A stretch of 39,938 nucleotides of DNA from the NCBI GenBank assembly GCA_028285945.1, contig JAPYNE010000048.1:1-39938 (forward strand), read 5' to 3'. The notes beneath the pieces are model-generated. The model searched no databases and had not been told where the DNA came from. It saw only the letters and a program-made list of their open reading frames with translations. Positions 15,626-24,869 of the stretch are shown in pieces. The position numbers and the translations under genes were made by a program. Each line of letters opens with the position of its first letter. Within the stretch, counting starts at the first letter, position 1. The DNA comes from Candidatus Foliamicus numerosus (GTDB taxonomy: Bacteria > Pseudomonadota > Gammaproteobacteria > Steroidobacterales > Foliamicaceae).

Positions 15626-16441
15626 GTGCGGTTTGAAAGAGTCGCCGCGCTTGGCGCGGAAGTGTCGGGAATCGCTCTGGCCCCGGATCTGCCGCAGGCC
15701 GAAATTGACGAGATCGAACAGGGCTTGCTTGAGCACCGGGTGCTGTTTTTCCGCAATCAGGACTTAAGCGGCGAGGAACTGGTCGATTTTTCGCGGCGCT
15801 TCGGAGAAAGCTTCATTCAGCCGGCGCTAGCGCACAAGTACCAGGAGTTGCTGTTTCTTGAAAACGACAAGAGCAAGCCGCCCACGCTCAATACCTTCCA
15901 TCAGGATATGACCGGCTTGGCCCAGCCCCCGGCTCTGCATATGCTGCATGCGCTGGTGGTGCCCGATGGCGGCGGCGACACCATGTGGGCCTGCAACTAC
16001 CGGGCCTACGAGACGCTTTCGGACCCCATGAAGGAGATTCTGGGCGGACTGGCCTGCACCCACACCATACTCGGCTACTACGAGCCGATCGTGCGGAACT
16101 GGGACAACAGCGAGGAAATGCTCAAGGAATTCAAGGAGAAATTCCCGCCCGTGTCGCATCCCTTGGTAAGAACCCATCCGCAAACCGGTCGCAAGTCGCT
16201 GTTCGTGAACCGCTTCTTCACCCATTGCATCAACGGCTTCACATCCAAGGAAAGCGCCAACCTGCTCGAATTCCTCTACCGGCACATCGAAACGCCGGAG
16301 TTCTGCGTGCGCCTGCGCTGGCGCCCCGGCACCTTGGCGATCTGGGACAACCGCTGCACCTCGCACTACGCCGTGGCCGACTACTGGCCCCGGAAGCGCA
16401 AAATGCAACGCGCTTCCGTGTCCGGCGACACGCCCTTTTAG
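15626..16441 (+). CDS. TauD/TfdA-family Fe(II)/2-oxoglutarate dioxygenase
   Basis: About 271 residues from GTG 15626. It has the iron-binding H-x-D (His92, Asp94 in TFHQDMTG), the distal His247 in NRCTSHYAVADYW, and the 2-oxoglutarate-binding Arg262 close to the C-terminus (MQRAS). Together these define a functional TauD/TfdA-type oxygenase that hydroxylates a small substrate using 2-oxoglutarate and O2. Family members attack taurine, alkyl sulfates, aryloxyacetates and others; the substrate cannot be told. The gene is placed directly after the exported hydrolase (2-base gap), so they are co-transcribed. Its stop overlaps the stop of the convergent second hydrolase by two bases. Confidence 0.82.
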   Translation: MRFERVAALGAEVSGIALAPDLPQAEIDEIEQGLLEHRVLFFRNQDLSGEELVDFSRRFGESFIQPALAHKYQELLFLENDKSKPPTLNTFHQDMTGLAQPPALHMLHALVVPDGGGDTMWACNYRAYETLSDPMKEILGGLACTHTILGYYEPIVRNWDNSEEMLKEFKEKFPPVSHPLVRTHPQTGRKSLFVNRFFTHCINGFTSKESANLLEFLYRHIETPEFCVRLRWRPGTLAIWDNRCTSHYAVADYWPRKRKMQRASVSGDTPF

Positions 16442-17232
16442 CCAAGAAAAGCGAGCGCTTCTCCGGCGATCGCGGGGGCGCCCTCCTCCATGACGGCGCG
16501 GGTGACGTCCTTGCGCTCGACGAAGGCGGCGCCGGGAATATCGGCAGCGGCCTTGCGCGTATGCTCCTTGAGCATGTACTGGGTTGCCACCACCAGGGTG
16601 TCGTGGCGCACTTCCCGGAAACGCTGCGCGCATTCATAAGTGAGCGTGGCGTGGTAGCCCCAGTTGGCGCGCTCGCCGGCGCGCAGGAGTTCGGCGAAGT
16701 TGCTGAAGGCGCGCCGGAACGGCATGCCGCCTATCCGCTTTCTCACGCTGAATTCCCAGACCTCCTCCAAGCTTGAAAGATCCTCGCTGTAGCAGGCCTC
16801 GGCAGTCGATTCAGGATAGCGGCCGGCCTGCTCCTTGGGGGTGAAATACGGCACATCCACCAGCGCCATCTTCCGTATCCGGTTCGGCTTAAGACGCGCC
16901 ATCTCCACGGCCAGCAGGCAGCCGCTGTGAAATCCGAGCAGATCGAAGGGAGCGGAGAGCCAGTCGCGGCAGGCGGCAAGCGCCTGATGCATAGTGGTTG
17001 CGATTTCCTCCATGGAGAGCATCTCCGATGGCGGATCGGAGCCGCCGTAGCCGGGGCAGTCCGGCGCGCAGACCACCCTGCCAGCGCCCAGCAGCGGCGC
17101 GATCGTCTCAAAGAAGCTGCCGCTGTAGGGAAAGGGGTGCAGACACACCAGCGCCGGGCGGCCCTCCGGGACCCGGGGCGGGAATATTCTGAGATGAATC
17201 TGGCCGCGGTCCGTGTCCGAGTAGGTTCGCAC
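16438..17232 (-). CDS. Cytoplasmic alpha/beta-hydrolase-fold protein with His at the nucleophile position
   Basis: 264 residues, GTG start at 17232. It lacks a signal peptide but aligns along its length with the exported hydrolase: PGYGGSDPPSE, LLGFHSGCLLAVEMA, EEVWEFSVRKR and NWGYHATLTYE correspond to segments there. The elbow is GFHSG (100-104), with His102 where the nucleophile Ser is expected. The usual catalytic His near the C-terminus is also missing (the text is FVERKDVTRAV). It may be non-catalytic or use other chemistry; the Ser after the His is another candidate. It begins 7 bases after the gcvPB stop on the same strand, so it is likely read as the tail of the glycine cleavage operon. 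Confidence 0.65.
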   Translation of the reverse strand: MRTYSDTDRGQIHLRIFPPRVPEGRPALVCLHPFPYSGSFFETIAPLLGAGRVVCAPDCPGYGGSDPPSEMLSMEEIATTMHQALAACRDWLSAPFDLLGFHSGCLLAVEMARLKPNRIRKMALVDVPYFTPKEQAGRYPESTAEACYSEDLSSLEEVWEFSVRKRIGGMPFRRAFSNFAELLRAGERANWGYHATLTYECAQRFREVRHDTLVVATQYMLKEHTRKAAADIPGAAFVERKDVTRAVMEEGAPAIAGEALAFLG

Positions 17233-17239
17233 GATGCCT

Positions 17240-18703
17240 TTACGACTCCAGCGCCGGTCCGTAGGCCAGGTCGGGCTTTCGGGCGGCGAGCACTTCGTCG
17301 GGACGCCGGATCGGCATGCGGTGGGGCGCCGAAATCACCGCCTCGGGATCGCTCAGCGCCTGATCGCGAATCCGCACCATGGCGTCGATCAATGCGTCCA
17401 GCGCCTCGGGCGACTCCGTTTCCGTAGGCTCGATGAGCAGGCATTCGGGCACCAGCAGCGGAAAATAAACCGTGGGCGCATGAAAGCCCTCGTCGAGCAT
17501 GGCTTTGGCGAAATCGGCTGCGCTCACCCCGGTCTCGTCGCGCAGCCGCTTGAGGCTGACCACAAACTCGTGGCCGGCGCGGCGCGACGGATAAGCCAAA
17601 TCGAACCCCGCCTCGGCTAGGCGGAAAGCCAGGTAATTCGCGTTCAGGACCGCGTGGTCGGACACCCGTCGCAGTCCTTCCCGTCCCAGCATCCTTAAGT
17701 ACACCCAGGCACGCAGCAGAACGCCGATGTTGCCGCCGTTGGCCGCCAGCCTGCCTATGCTCTGCGGCGCCTCGCTCCTCCAGCGATAGGCCCCGCCCAT
17801 CTTTTCGACGAGCGGGACGGGCAGAAAAGGCTTGAGCGATGCCGCCACGCCAACCGCTCCGGCACCGGGCCCGCCGCCGCCGTGGGGTGTTGAAAATGTC
17901 TTGTGCAGGTTCAGATGCATGGCATCGAAGCCCATGTCGCCGGGCCGCACGCGCCCAAGAAGAGCATTGAGATTGGCGCCGTCGTAATACAACAGCCCTC
18001 CAGCGGCGTGGACGCGCTTGGAGATATCGAGAATGCGCCTCTCGAACACCCCCAAGGTGGACGGATTGGTGAGCATGATGCCGGCGGTGCGCGGGCCCAG
18101 CGCGGCATCCAGCGCCTCAAGCTCGATATCGCCGTCCTTGCCGGTGGCTATCTCGCGCACCTTAAGGCCGCACATGGCCGCAGTGGCCGGGTTGGTGCCG
18201 TGGGCGGCATCCGGCACGATAATTTCGTCGCGCTCGTAGTCCTCGCGGGCCCGGTGGTAGGCATTGAACATCGCCACGCCGGCGAACTCGCCCTGGGCGC
18301 CGGCCATCGGCGCCAGCGAAATGGCTTCCATGCCGGTCACCCGGGCCAGCATCTCCTGAAGTTCGTAAAGGCACTCCAAAAGGCCTTGGGCCGCGGAATC
18401 GGGCGCTGCGGGATGCACATCCAGAAAACCCGGCAGCGAGGCCAGCCGGTGGCAGCCCCGAGGGTTGTATTTCATGGTGCAGGAGCCCAGCGGATAGCTG
18501 TTCGTGTCGATCGAGAAGTTGAGTTTCGACAGGCGGGTGTAGTGCCGCACCACATCCAGCTCGGACACTTCCGGCAGGCGCGCATCCTGCTCGCGGATCA
18601 GTTCCGCCGGCAGATCGGCCGGGGGGGCAGCCTCGGGCGCAGGCGCCTGCGCGTGGGCGCGCCGACCGGGGCGGGCCTTCTCGAAAATCAGCTCAGGCGG
18701 CAT
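17240..18703 (-). CDS. gcvPB: Glycine dehydrogenase (decarboxylating) subunit 2, GcvPB
   Basis: 487 residues. It is the C-terminal half of the P-protein, which decarboxylates glycine and hands the aminomethyl group to lipoyl-GcvH. The pyridoxal phosphate lysine is in [16 protein letters not shown], with the glycine-rich loop following. The [13 protein letters not shown] and [12 protein letters not shown] motifs are present. The two-subunit form is normal in many bacteria; the gene has its own ATG and overlaps gcvPA by 11 bases, so this is not a frameshift. The first 35 residues are Arg/Ala/Pro-rich and poorly conserved. Confidence 0.93.
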   Translation of the reverse strand: MPPELIFEKARPGRRAHAQAPAPEAAPPADLPAELIREQDARLPEVSELDVVRHYTRLSKLNFSIDTNSYPLGSCTMKYNPRGCHRLASLPGFLDVHPAAPDSAAQGLLECLYELQEMLARVTGMEAISLAPMAGAQGEFAGVAMFNAYHRAREDYERDEIIVPDAAHGTNPATAAMCGLKVREIATGKDGDIELEALDAALGPRTAGIMLTNPSTLGVFERRILDISKRVHAAGGLLYYDGANLNALLGRVRPGDMGFDAMHLNLHKTFSTPHGGGGPGAGAVGVAASLKPFLPVPLVEKMGGAYRWRSEAPQSIGRLAANGGNIGVLLRAWVYLRMLGREGLRRVSDHAVLNANYLAFRLAEAGFDLAYPSRRAGHEFVVSLKRLRDETGVSAADFAKAMLDEGFHAPTVYFPLLVPECLLIEPTETESPEALDALIDAMVRIRDQALSDPEAVISAPHRMPIRRPDEVLAARKPDLAYGPALES

Positions 18704-20075
18704 GCCGCACCTCCCCGGAGCCCGCGCCGCTGCGCATAATTCCAGTCAGCGCCGATGCATAGGCTTGGATGTCCCTGGCTGTGCGCATCTCGGTGGCGCA
18801 CACCAGCAGTGCGTTGCCCAGCTCGGGGTACTCGGCCGAGATATCGATGCCGCCGAGGATGCCCTGGTCGGCCAAAGCGGCCAGAACCGGGGCCACAGGA
18901 CGATCGAGGCACAGAACGGCCTCGTGGAAGAAAGGCGCGTCCCAGGCACGCCGCACGCCGCCGATGGCGGTGAGCGCATCCACCAGCTCGACCGTCCTGG
19001 CATGGCAAGCCTCCGCCACCCGGCGCAGCCCTTCCCCGCCCAAAAGCGCCATGTGCAAGGTGGCCGCCGTTACCATAAGGCCTTGGTTGGTGCAGATATT
19101 GGAGGTGGCGCGGCTGCGGCGGATGTGCTGCTCGCGCGCTTGCAGCGTAAGCGCATAGGCAGTATTGCCGGCCGAATCCACCGTGCGCCCGGCCAGACGG
19201 CCGGGCATCTGGCGAAGATAGCGGGCCTTGCAGGCCAATAGACCCAGATAGGGTCCGCCGCCGGACATCGGAATGCCGAGAGGCTGGCCTTCGCCGCAAA
19301 CAATATCCGCGCCCCATTCGCCCGGGGGCCGCAGCATGCCCAGCGCCACCGGGTTCACGCCCACCACCAGCAGGGCCTGCTCCTTATCGGCGCGGGCCCG
19401 CCAGGCTCCAAAATCCGGGAAGCCGCCCAGGTAGTTGGGCGCCGCCACCGCAATGGCGGCAAAACCATCGCCGGAGTCCCGGTCCAACGGCCCGAAATCA
19501 GCCTTGCCGCCCGCATCCAGCGGAACTTCCACGAACTTAAGCCCCTGCCCGCGCAGCAGCGTTCCGGCCACCGCCCGCCAAGCCGGATGCACGGTGCGCG
19601 CCACCGCGATGCGGCGCGAGCCCGATTGCCTATTGCAGCGCACGGCCATCAAGCAGGCCTCGGCGAAGGCCGTGGCGCCGTCGTATAGCGAAGCATTGGC
19701 CACATCCATGCCGGTCAGCCCGGCAATCATGGTCTGGTACTCGTAGGTGAGCTGCAGCGAACCTTGGGCGGCCTCGGCTTGATAGGGCGTGTAGTTGCTG
19801 TAGAACTCGCCGCGCGATGCGATGTCCCATACCGCCGCCGGAATATGGTGCTCGTAGGCCCCGCCTCCGGCAAAGCACAGCAGCGGGTGGTTGCGGCCGG
19901 CGCGGGCTTTCGCAATCCGACCGATTCCAGCCTCGCCCAAGCCTGCGGGAATTTCGGGCGGCGCTGCGCGCTGGAGCAGCGCCGGAATCTCGCCGAACAG
20001 ATCGTCGATCGAGTCCGCGCCTAGGCGCCGCAACATGTCCTGAACTTGGGATTCGGTGTGAGGAATAAACGGCAT
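18693..20075 (-). CDS. gcvPA: Glycine dehydrogenase (decarboxylating) subunit 1, GcvPA
   Basis: 460 residues, the N-terminal half of split glycine decarboxylase. It starts [19 protein letters not shown], typical of GcvPA. It carries [34 protein letters not shown] and [13 protein letters not shown], the expected landmarks. It forms a heterotetramer with GcvPB in the cytoplasm. It follows gcvH by 22 bases and overlaps gcvPB, so the stoichiometry is set by coupled translation. Length matches the family (440-460). Confidence 0.93.
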   Translation of the reverse strand: MPFIPHTESQVQDMLRRLGADSIDDLFGEIPALLQRAAPPEIPAGLGEAGIGRIAKARAGRNHPLLCFAGGGAYEHHIPAAVWDIASRGEFYSNYTPYQAEAAQGSLQLTYEYQTMIAGLTGMDVANASLYDGATAFAEACLMAVRCNRQSGSRRIAVARTVHPAWRAVAGTLLRGQGLKFVEVPLDAGGKADFGPLDRDSGDGFAAIAVAAPNYLGGFPDFGAWRARADKEQALLVVGVNPVALGMLRPPGEWGADIVCGEGQPLGIPMSGGGPYLGLLACKARYLRQMPGRLAGRTVDSAGNTAYALTLQAREQHIRRSRATSNICTNQGLMVTAATLHMALLGGEGLRRVAEACHARTVELVDALTAIGGVRRAWDAPFFHEAVLCLDRPVAPVLAALADQGILGGIDISAEYPELGNALLVCATEMRTARDIQAYASALTGIMRSGAGSGEVRHAA

Positions 20076-20097
20076 TTGAGATCAGGGTCCGTGCTTT

Positions 20098-20484
20098 CTA
20101 GGATTCCAGCAGTTCGCCGTACTGGTCGGAATCCAGCAGATCCTCCCATTCCGCAGGATCTTCCGGCGTCATCCGAAACAGCCACCCGGCGCCATAGGGA
20201 TCGTCCGAAATCAATTCCGGAGAATCCTGCAAGGCTTCGTTGACCGAAACCACGTCGCCCGCCACCGGCGCATAAATATCGCTGGCCGCCTTCACCGATT
20301 CCACCACCGCGCAAACATCGCCGGCAACGAACGATGCGCCCGCTTCGGGCGTTTCCACGAACACCAGGTCGCCCAACTGCTCCTGCGCATAGTCGGTGAT
20401 CCCCACCACCAAGGCGCCGTCGTCTTCCACGCGCACCCATTCGTGCTCGCTGGTGAATTTGAGTTCCGTCGGAATTTCTGACAC
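20098..20484 (-). CDS. gcvH: Glycine cleavage system H protein
   Basis: 128 residues. The lipoyl-carrying shuttle protein of the glycine cleavage system. Lys65 in VVESVKAASDIYAP is the lipoylation site, and HEWV near the start and the acidic helix YGELLES at the end are typical. It accepts the aminomethyl group from GcvPAB and delivers it to GcvT. It sits between gcvT (23-base gap) and gcvPA (22-base gap) in one operon. Confidence 0.95.
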   Translation of the reverse strand: MSEIPTELKFTSEHEWVRVEDDGALVVGITDYAQEQLGDLVFVETPEAGASFVAGDVCAVVESVKAASDIYAPVAGDVVSVNEALQDSPELISDDPYGAGWLFRMTPEDPAEWEDLLDSDQYGELLES

Positions 20485-20507
20485 TGTTTTTATCCTCGTT
20501 CCTTTAT

Positions 20508-21611
20508 CTATTCGGAATCAACAAGTATTCGGTTGCGGCGCACGAACGGCGGCTTGACGACAGCGCAGGACACCCCTGCGCCGCGAATTTCCACTTCGCA
20601 CTCCGCGTAACGGCCTCTGGGCAAGCGCGCCAAGCCGATGGAGGCGCTCATGGTAGGCGAATAACCGCCGCTAGTCACCCTGCCCTCGCCGGCGGGAGTC
20701 AACACCTTCTGGCCGGCGCGAAGAATACCCCTGCCCTTGAGCACAAGGCCCCTGAACGACGGCAATTGCCGATCTTCCCAAACCGCCTCCAGCGCCCTGC
20801 GGCCCACAAAGTTCCGCTGCGGCGGCTCCATGGCCACTGTCCACTTCAGACCGCAGTGGAGAGGAGTCACGGTTGCGTCCATGTCCTGGCCGTACAAGCA
20901 AAAACCGGCCTCCATGCGCAGCGTGTCGCGCGCGCCCAGTCCGCAGGGCGTTGCGCCGGCATCGATGAGGGCCTGCCAAAAAGACCGGCCCATGGCGGCG
21001 CCCAGATAAATCTCGAATCCGTCCTCGCCTGTGTAGCCGGTTCGCGCCGACAGGATCCCTTGCTCGTTGGTGGCGTTGAAGGCCTTGAGCGCGGCCAGCG
21101 CGGCGGCATAGCGAGGACCGATGACCGAACCGGCCGCTGCCGTCCCCAGTTCCATGGCCTGAGGTCCCTGAACGGCCAGCGTGACATGCCCCTCCTGCGC
21201 CTCAAGCCGCACCGGGAAAGCCCGCGCCACGCCGCGCATCTGCGCACGCACCGGCCGCGCAGTCGCGGCATTGCTGACCACCCGGTAATGGTCGTTCGCC
21301 AAACGATAGGCGATCAGGTCGTCGACAACGCATCCGGATTCTTCAAGCAGGCAGGCGTAAAGGCCCGCCACCCGCTCGCCAAGGCGATCAACATCGTTGG
21401 CCAGCAGGCGGCGCAAAAAGGCCCTCGCGCCGCGCCCGGAAACCTCGGTGAGCGCCAAGTGCGACACGTCGAAAACGCCGCAGGCGGCGCGCACTGCATG
21501 ATGCTCGGATACCTGCGAGCCATAATGCAGGGGAAGCTCCCAGCCGGCGAAATCCACCATCCGCGCGCCCAGCGCGCGGTGCGCATCCCGCAAAGGGGTT
21601 GCCCGGCCCAT
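20508..21611 (-). CDS. gcvT: Aminomethyltransferase (glycine cleavage T protein)
   Basis: 367 residues. It moves the one-carbon unit from aminomethyl-GcvH to tetrahydrofolate and releases ammonia. Landmarks include MVDFAGWELPLHYG, VFDVSHLALTEVSG (folate site Asp region), RTGYTGEDGFEIY and LGARDTLRMEAGFCLYG. The C-terminal barrel carries SGGYSPTMSASIGLA. The start (ATG 21609-21611) directly abuts the stop of a small secreted protein gene with no spacer, so it probably depends on translation of that gene. I looked for a glycine riboswitch ahead of it and saw none. Confidence 0.93.
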   Translation of the reverse strand: MGRATPLRDAHRALGARMVDFAGWELPLHYGSQVSEHHAVRAACGVFDVSHLALTEVSGRGARAFLRRLLANDVDRLGERVAGLYACLLEESGCVVDDLIAYRLANDHYRVVSNAATARPVRAQMRGVARAFPVRLEAQEGHVTLAVQGPQAMELGTAAAGSVIGPRYAAALAALKAFNATNEQGILSARTGYTGEDGFEIYLGAAMGRSFWQALIDAGATPCGLGARDTLRMEAGFCLYGQDMDATVTPLHCGLKWTVAMEPPQRNFVGRRALEAVWEDRQLPSFRGLVLKGRGILRAGQKVLTPAGEGRVTSGGYSPTMSASIGLARLPRGRYAECEVEIRGAGVSCAVVKPPFVRRNRILVDSE

Positions 21612-21824
21612 TTACCCGCCCTCCGCCGAACGCGCGGCAAAGGCTTGCGCTTCGCGCTCCGGCAGAGGCAGAGCGCCGTTGGCCGGCATGGCATCATGGA
21701 GGGCGCGCCGATCAAAACGCTCGTCGAGCATCTGCTCGGGGGCCGACTGCTGCGCGGCCGCCGGAAAGCAGGCCCAGGCAACAACAAATGCCAGCAGATG
21801 CACGGCCCTGTTTACGCTTCGCAT
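21612..21824 (-). CDS. Small secreted protein of unknown function
   Basis: 70 residues. ATG 21824 has a strong ribosome site (AGGAG, seven bases upstream). The N-terminus is a standard Sec signal (MRSVNRAVHLLAFVVAWACFPAAA, cut likely before QQSAPEQ). The mature part is only about 46 residues, polar and charged, with no Cys. I recognise no family. Its TAA is immediately followed by the ATG of gcvT, so it is the first cistron of the glycine cleavage group, or links it to infA upstream. The frame is open further upstream, but the ribosome site decides this start. Confidence 0.55.
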   Translation of the reverse strand: MRSVNRAVHLLAFVVAWACFPAAAQQSAPEQMLDERFDRRALHDAMPANGALPLPEREAQAFAARSAEGG

Positions 21825-21889
21825 GCGCTCACTCCTGCAGTATTTCCGGGATGCCGGCCGAGCCCCGGGCCAGCCATCGTAGAAGGCGC

Positions 21890-22108
21890 TCATCTCTCCC
21901 TATAGACGATACGACCTTTGCTCAAGTCGTAGGGGGTTAATTCCACGGTCACCCGGTCGCCGGTCAGGATGCGGATGTAGTGCTTGCGCATCTTGCCGGA
22001 AATATGCGCCATCACCATGTGGCCGTTGTCCAGGGTGACGCGAAAGGTGGTGTTGGGCAAAGTCTCGGTGACTACGCCCTGAAGCTGAATGGGTTCCTGT
22101 TTTGCCAC
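21890..22108 (-). CDS. infA: Translation initiation factor IF-1
   Basis: 72 residues, exactly the usual size. It is an S1-like OB-fold protein that binds the ribosomal A site during initiation. The sequence from [15 protein letters not shown] through [23 protein letters not shown] to [13 protein letters not shown] is near the family consensus. It follows clpA by 42 bases; the clpS-clpA-infA order is common in gammaproteobacteria. Confidence 0.96.
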   Translation of the reverse strand: MAKQEPIQLQGVVTETLPNTTFRVTLDNGHMVMAHISGKMRKHYIRILTGDRVTVELTPYDLSKGRIVYRER

Positions 22109-22150
22109 TTGGATACTACCTTGCAGGAGTGCCGCGGCTTGCGCCTGCCG

Positions 22151-24412
22151 TCACTGGTCTTCCTCGGCCAACTGGCCTTCCTCCGCCTCAAGCCCAAGCC
22201 CGTCGCCGGCTTCGTCCAGCGTGACCCGCAGGCGCCCGCCAGCCTGCAGATCGCCGAACAGCATCCGCTCGGCCAGAGGCTTCTTGATATGTTCCTGAAT
22301 GACGCGGGCCATGGGTCTGGCGCCCATTTTACGGTCATATCCGCGCCGGGCAATCCATTCCCTGGCGGCATCTTCCAGAACCAGCGTCACATTGCGTCCC
22401 TGGAGTTGGGCCTCCAGCTCCAACACCAGCTTCTCGACCACCCGCAATATCGAGCCATGATCGAGCGCCTCAAACTGTATGACGGCATCCAGGCGATTGC
22501 GGAATTCCGGCGAGAACACCTTCTCAATGGCGGTGATGGAGTCGCTGGAATGGTCCTGCGGAGTAAAACCCATGGAACCGCGCGCCGCCTCGCGCGCCCC
22601 GGCATTGGTGGTCATAACAACGATGACATGGGTGAAATCGGCCTTGCGGCCGTTGTTGTCGGTCAGCGCGCCGTGGTCCATGACCTGCAATAGCAGGTTG
22701 AACACGTCCGGGTGCGCTTTTTCGATCTCGTCCAGCAGCAGAACGGAGTGAGGATGACGGGTAACGGCTTCGGTCAGCTGTCCGCCCTGATCGAAGCCCA
22801 CGTAGCCAGGCGGCGCGCCAATCAGTCGGGAGGCGGTGTGCCGCTCCATGTATTCCGACATATCGAACCGCAAAAGCTCCAGCCCCAGGCAGTACGCCAG
22901 TTGCCGGGTCACCTCGGTCTTTCCCACTCCCGTGGGCCCGGAAAACAGGAAGCTGCCCACCGGTTTTTCGGGCTCGCGCAAACCGGAGCGGGCCATGCGA
23001 ATGGCGGATGTCAAGGCTTCGATAGCCGGATCCTGGCCGAAAATCACCCGCTTTAAGTTGCTCTCCAACTGCTCGAGCAACTCGCGGTCGGAAGCTGAAA
23101 CACTGCGCGGCGGAATGCCGGCCATCTGGGCAACCACGGCTTCCACATGCGACACTTCCACATCCTGCGGCGCATCGCTGCGGGCGCTCAACTTGAGGCG
23201 CGCTCCGGCCTCGTCCACCACATCGATGGCTTTGTCCGGCAGGCACCGGTCGCCGATATGGCGGGCGGACAACTCGGCCGCCGCGCGCAAGGCCTCTTCG
23301 CTATAGCTCGTGTTGTGGTGCTCCTCGAAACGACTCTTCAATCCGCACAGGATTTCGTAGGTTTCCTCCACGCTGGGTTCAGGCACATCGATTTTCTGAA
23401 AGCGCCGGGCCAGTGCGCGGTCGCGCTCGAAAGCCCCGCGATATTCCTTGTAGGTGGTCGATCCAATGCAGCGCAGATCGCCGTTGGCCAGCACCGGCTT
23501 GATGATGTTGGAGGCGTCCAGCATGCCGCCGGAAGCAGCGCCCGCCCCAATCACGGTATGAATCTCATCGATAAACAGGATGGCTCCCTGCTCCTCCACC
23601 AACTCGTTGACCAGCGACTTCAGACGCTTCTCAAAATCGCCGCGGTAGCGGGTGCCGGCCAGCAGCGCCCCCATGTCGAGGGCATACAGCGTGCATCCTT
23701 CCAGGGAGGCGGGAGTTTCCTCGCCCGCCATCAGCAGCGCCAGACCTTCCGCCAGAGCGGTTTTGCCCACCCCGGCATCACCCACGAACAGCGGATTGTT
23801 CTTGCGCCTGCGGCTTAGTACCTGCAAGGCGCGCTCGATTTCCTTCGAGCGGCCCACCAGCGGGTCGATGCGCCCGGCGCGGGCCCGCTCGTTGAGATTT
23901 GCCGCGTAGGCTTCCAGCGCCCGCGGCGGGCGCTTGCCCGAAGGGTCCTCGTCGCGCGCATCGCCGACAGGAGCGGGCCGGGACCGGGAAACGCCATGGG
24001 AAATATAGTTGACCACATCCAAGCGGCTGACCCCTTGGCGGTTGAGTTCGCTCACGGCGAAGGTCTGGTTCTCGGCAAATAGCGCCACCAGCACGTTCGC
24101 GGAGCTGACTTCCTTCACGCCGCTGTTCTGCACATGCGCCATGGCGCGCTTGAGTATCCGGTCGAAGGCGCGCGTGGGCCGTGTCTGGCGATCGTCCTCC
24201 ACGCCTAGAGTAGGCATGGTCTCCTCGAGATGCTGCTCCAGCGTCGTGGCCAGTTCATCCACATCGGCTTCGCAGGCGGCAAGAATTTCCGCCACCAGCG
24301 GGCTGCTGGTGAGCGCCAGCAGCAAATGCTCCGCAGTAAGAAACTCGTGGCGGTGCTCCCTGGCGCGCACCAAGGCGTTCGACAGGCAGATTTCAAGTTC
24401 GCGGCTCAGCAT
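22151..24412 (-). CDS. clpA: ATP-dependent Clp protease ATP-binding subunit ClpA
   Basis: 753 residues (the E. coli protein is 758). Order: N-domain (1-145), AAA+ module 1 with Walker A GDAGVGKT and Walker B ILFIDEIHT, AAA+ module 2 with Walker A GPTGVGKTE and Walker B SVLLLDEIEKAHPDV, then the small C-terminal domain. It unfolds substrates and feeds ClpP; ClpP is not in this window. It begins 6 bases after clpS, which selects N-degron substrates for it. A Glu/Leu-rich tail (LGLEAEEGQLAEEDQ) ends the protein. Confidence 0.96.
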   Translation of the reverse strand: MLSRELEICLSNALVRAREHRHEFLTAEHLLLALTSSPLVAEILAACEADVDELATTLEQHLEETMPTLGVEDDRQTRPTRAFDRILKRAMAHVQNSGVKEVSSANVLVALFAENQTFAVSELNRQGVSRLDVVNYISHGVSRSRPAPVGDARDEDPSGKRPPRALEAYAANLNERARAGRIDPLVGRSKEIERALQVLSRRRKNNPLFVGDAGVGKTALAEGLALLMAGEETPASLEGCTLYALDMGALLAGTRYRGDFEKRLKSLVNELVEEQGAILFIDEIHTVIGAGAASGGMLDASNIIKPVLANGDLRCIGSTTYKEYRGAFERDRALARRFQKIDVPEPSVEETYEILCGLKSRFEEHHNTSYSEEALRAAAELSARHIGDRCLPDKAIDVVDEAGARLKLSARSDAPQDVEVSHVEAVVAQMAGIPPRSVSASDRELLEQLESNLKRVIFGQDPAIEALTSAIRMARSGLREPEKPVGSFLFSGPTGVGKTEVTRQLAYCLGLELLRFDMSEYMERHTASRLIGAPPGYVGFDQGGQLTEAVTRHPHSVLLLDEIEKAHPDVFNLLLQVMDHGALTDNNGRKADFTHVIVVMTTNAGAREAARGSMGFTPQDHSSDSITAIEKVFSPEFRNRLDAVIQFEALDHGSILRVVEKLVLELEAQLQGRNVTLVLEDAAREWIARRGYDRKMGARPMARVIQEHIKKPLAERMLFGDLQAGGRLRVTLDEAGDGLGLEAEEGQLAEEDQ

Positions 24413-24418
24413 CGCCGT

Positions 24419-24760
24419 TCAGACCTTTTCCACAACGCAGGCGAGAGGATGTTCGTAGCGACGCGCATATTCGAGCACCTGGGCGGCGCGGGTCTCGGCC
24501 ACTTCAAAGGAAAAGATGCCGCATACGCCGCGCCCCTTCATATGCACTTCCAGCATGATGCGGGTTGCTTTTTCCCTGCCGTAGCCAAAAAGTTTCTGTA
24601 ACATCTGCACGACAAACTCCATCGGCGTATAGTCGTCATTAATCAGCACGACGCGGTACAGCGAGGGACGCTTCACTTCGGGCGGCGCAGTCTCGGTAGC
24701 TGGCAATCCGCCGGGGTGACGCAAGTAATCGTTGTCGGTCGTCTTGTTCATTGTGACCAT
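24419..24760 (-). CDS. clpS: ClpS adaptor
   Basis: 113 residues. It binds N-degron substrates and the ClpA N-domain. The core is intact: [25 protein letters not shown] (with the Asp-Asp pair and Met that line the N-degron pocket), [20 protein letters not shown], and [11 protein letters not shown] at the end. The start is either ATG 24760 or ATG 24751; neither has a strong ribosome site. It is transcribed divergently from gspC across a 109-base gap. Confidence 0.95.
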   Translation of the reverse strand: MVTMNKTTDNDYLRHPGGLPATETAPPEVKRPSLYRVVLINDDYTPMEFVVQMLQKLFGYGREKATRIMLEVHMKGRGVCGIFSFEVAETRAAQVLEYARRYEHPLACVVEKV

Positions 24761-24869
24761 GCATTGGTGGCGGCCTCATTGAGGTACGCTTTCGGGGCCT
24801 GCCCGTTGAGCAGGCTCAAAGTTATCACAAGCTGCCTGCTGCTTTGCGCCTCAATCATGGATATTTCGC

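Noticed and set aside
17240-20075. gcvP split read as a frameshifted single gene
   Set aside because: Both halves have proper starts, lengths and an 11-base overlap typical of the natural two-subunit form.
21612-21900. Glycine riboswitch upstream of gcvT
   Set aside because: The interval is taken by a small coding frame and I could not find paired aptamer-like helices.
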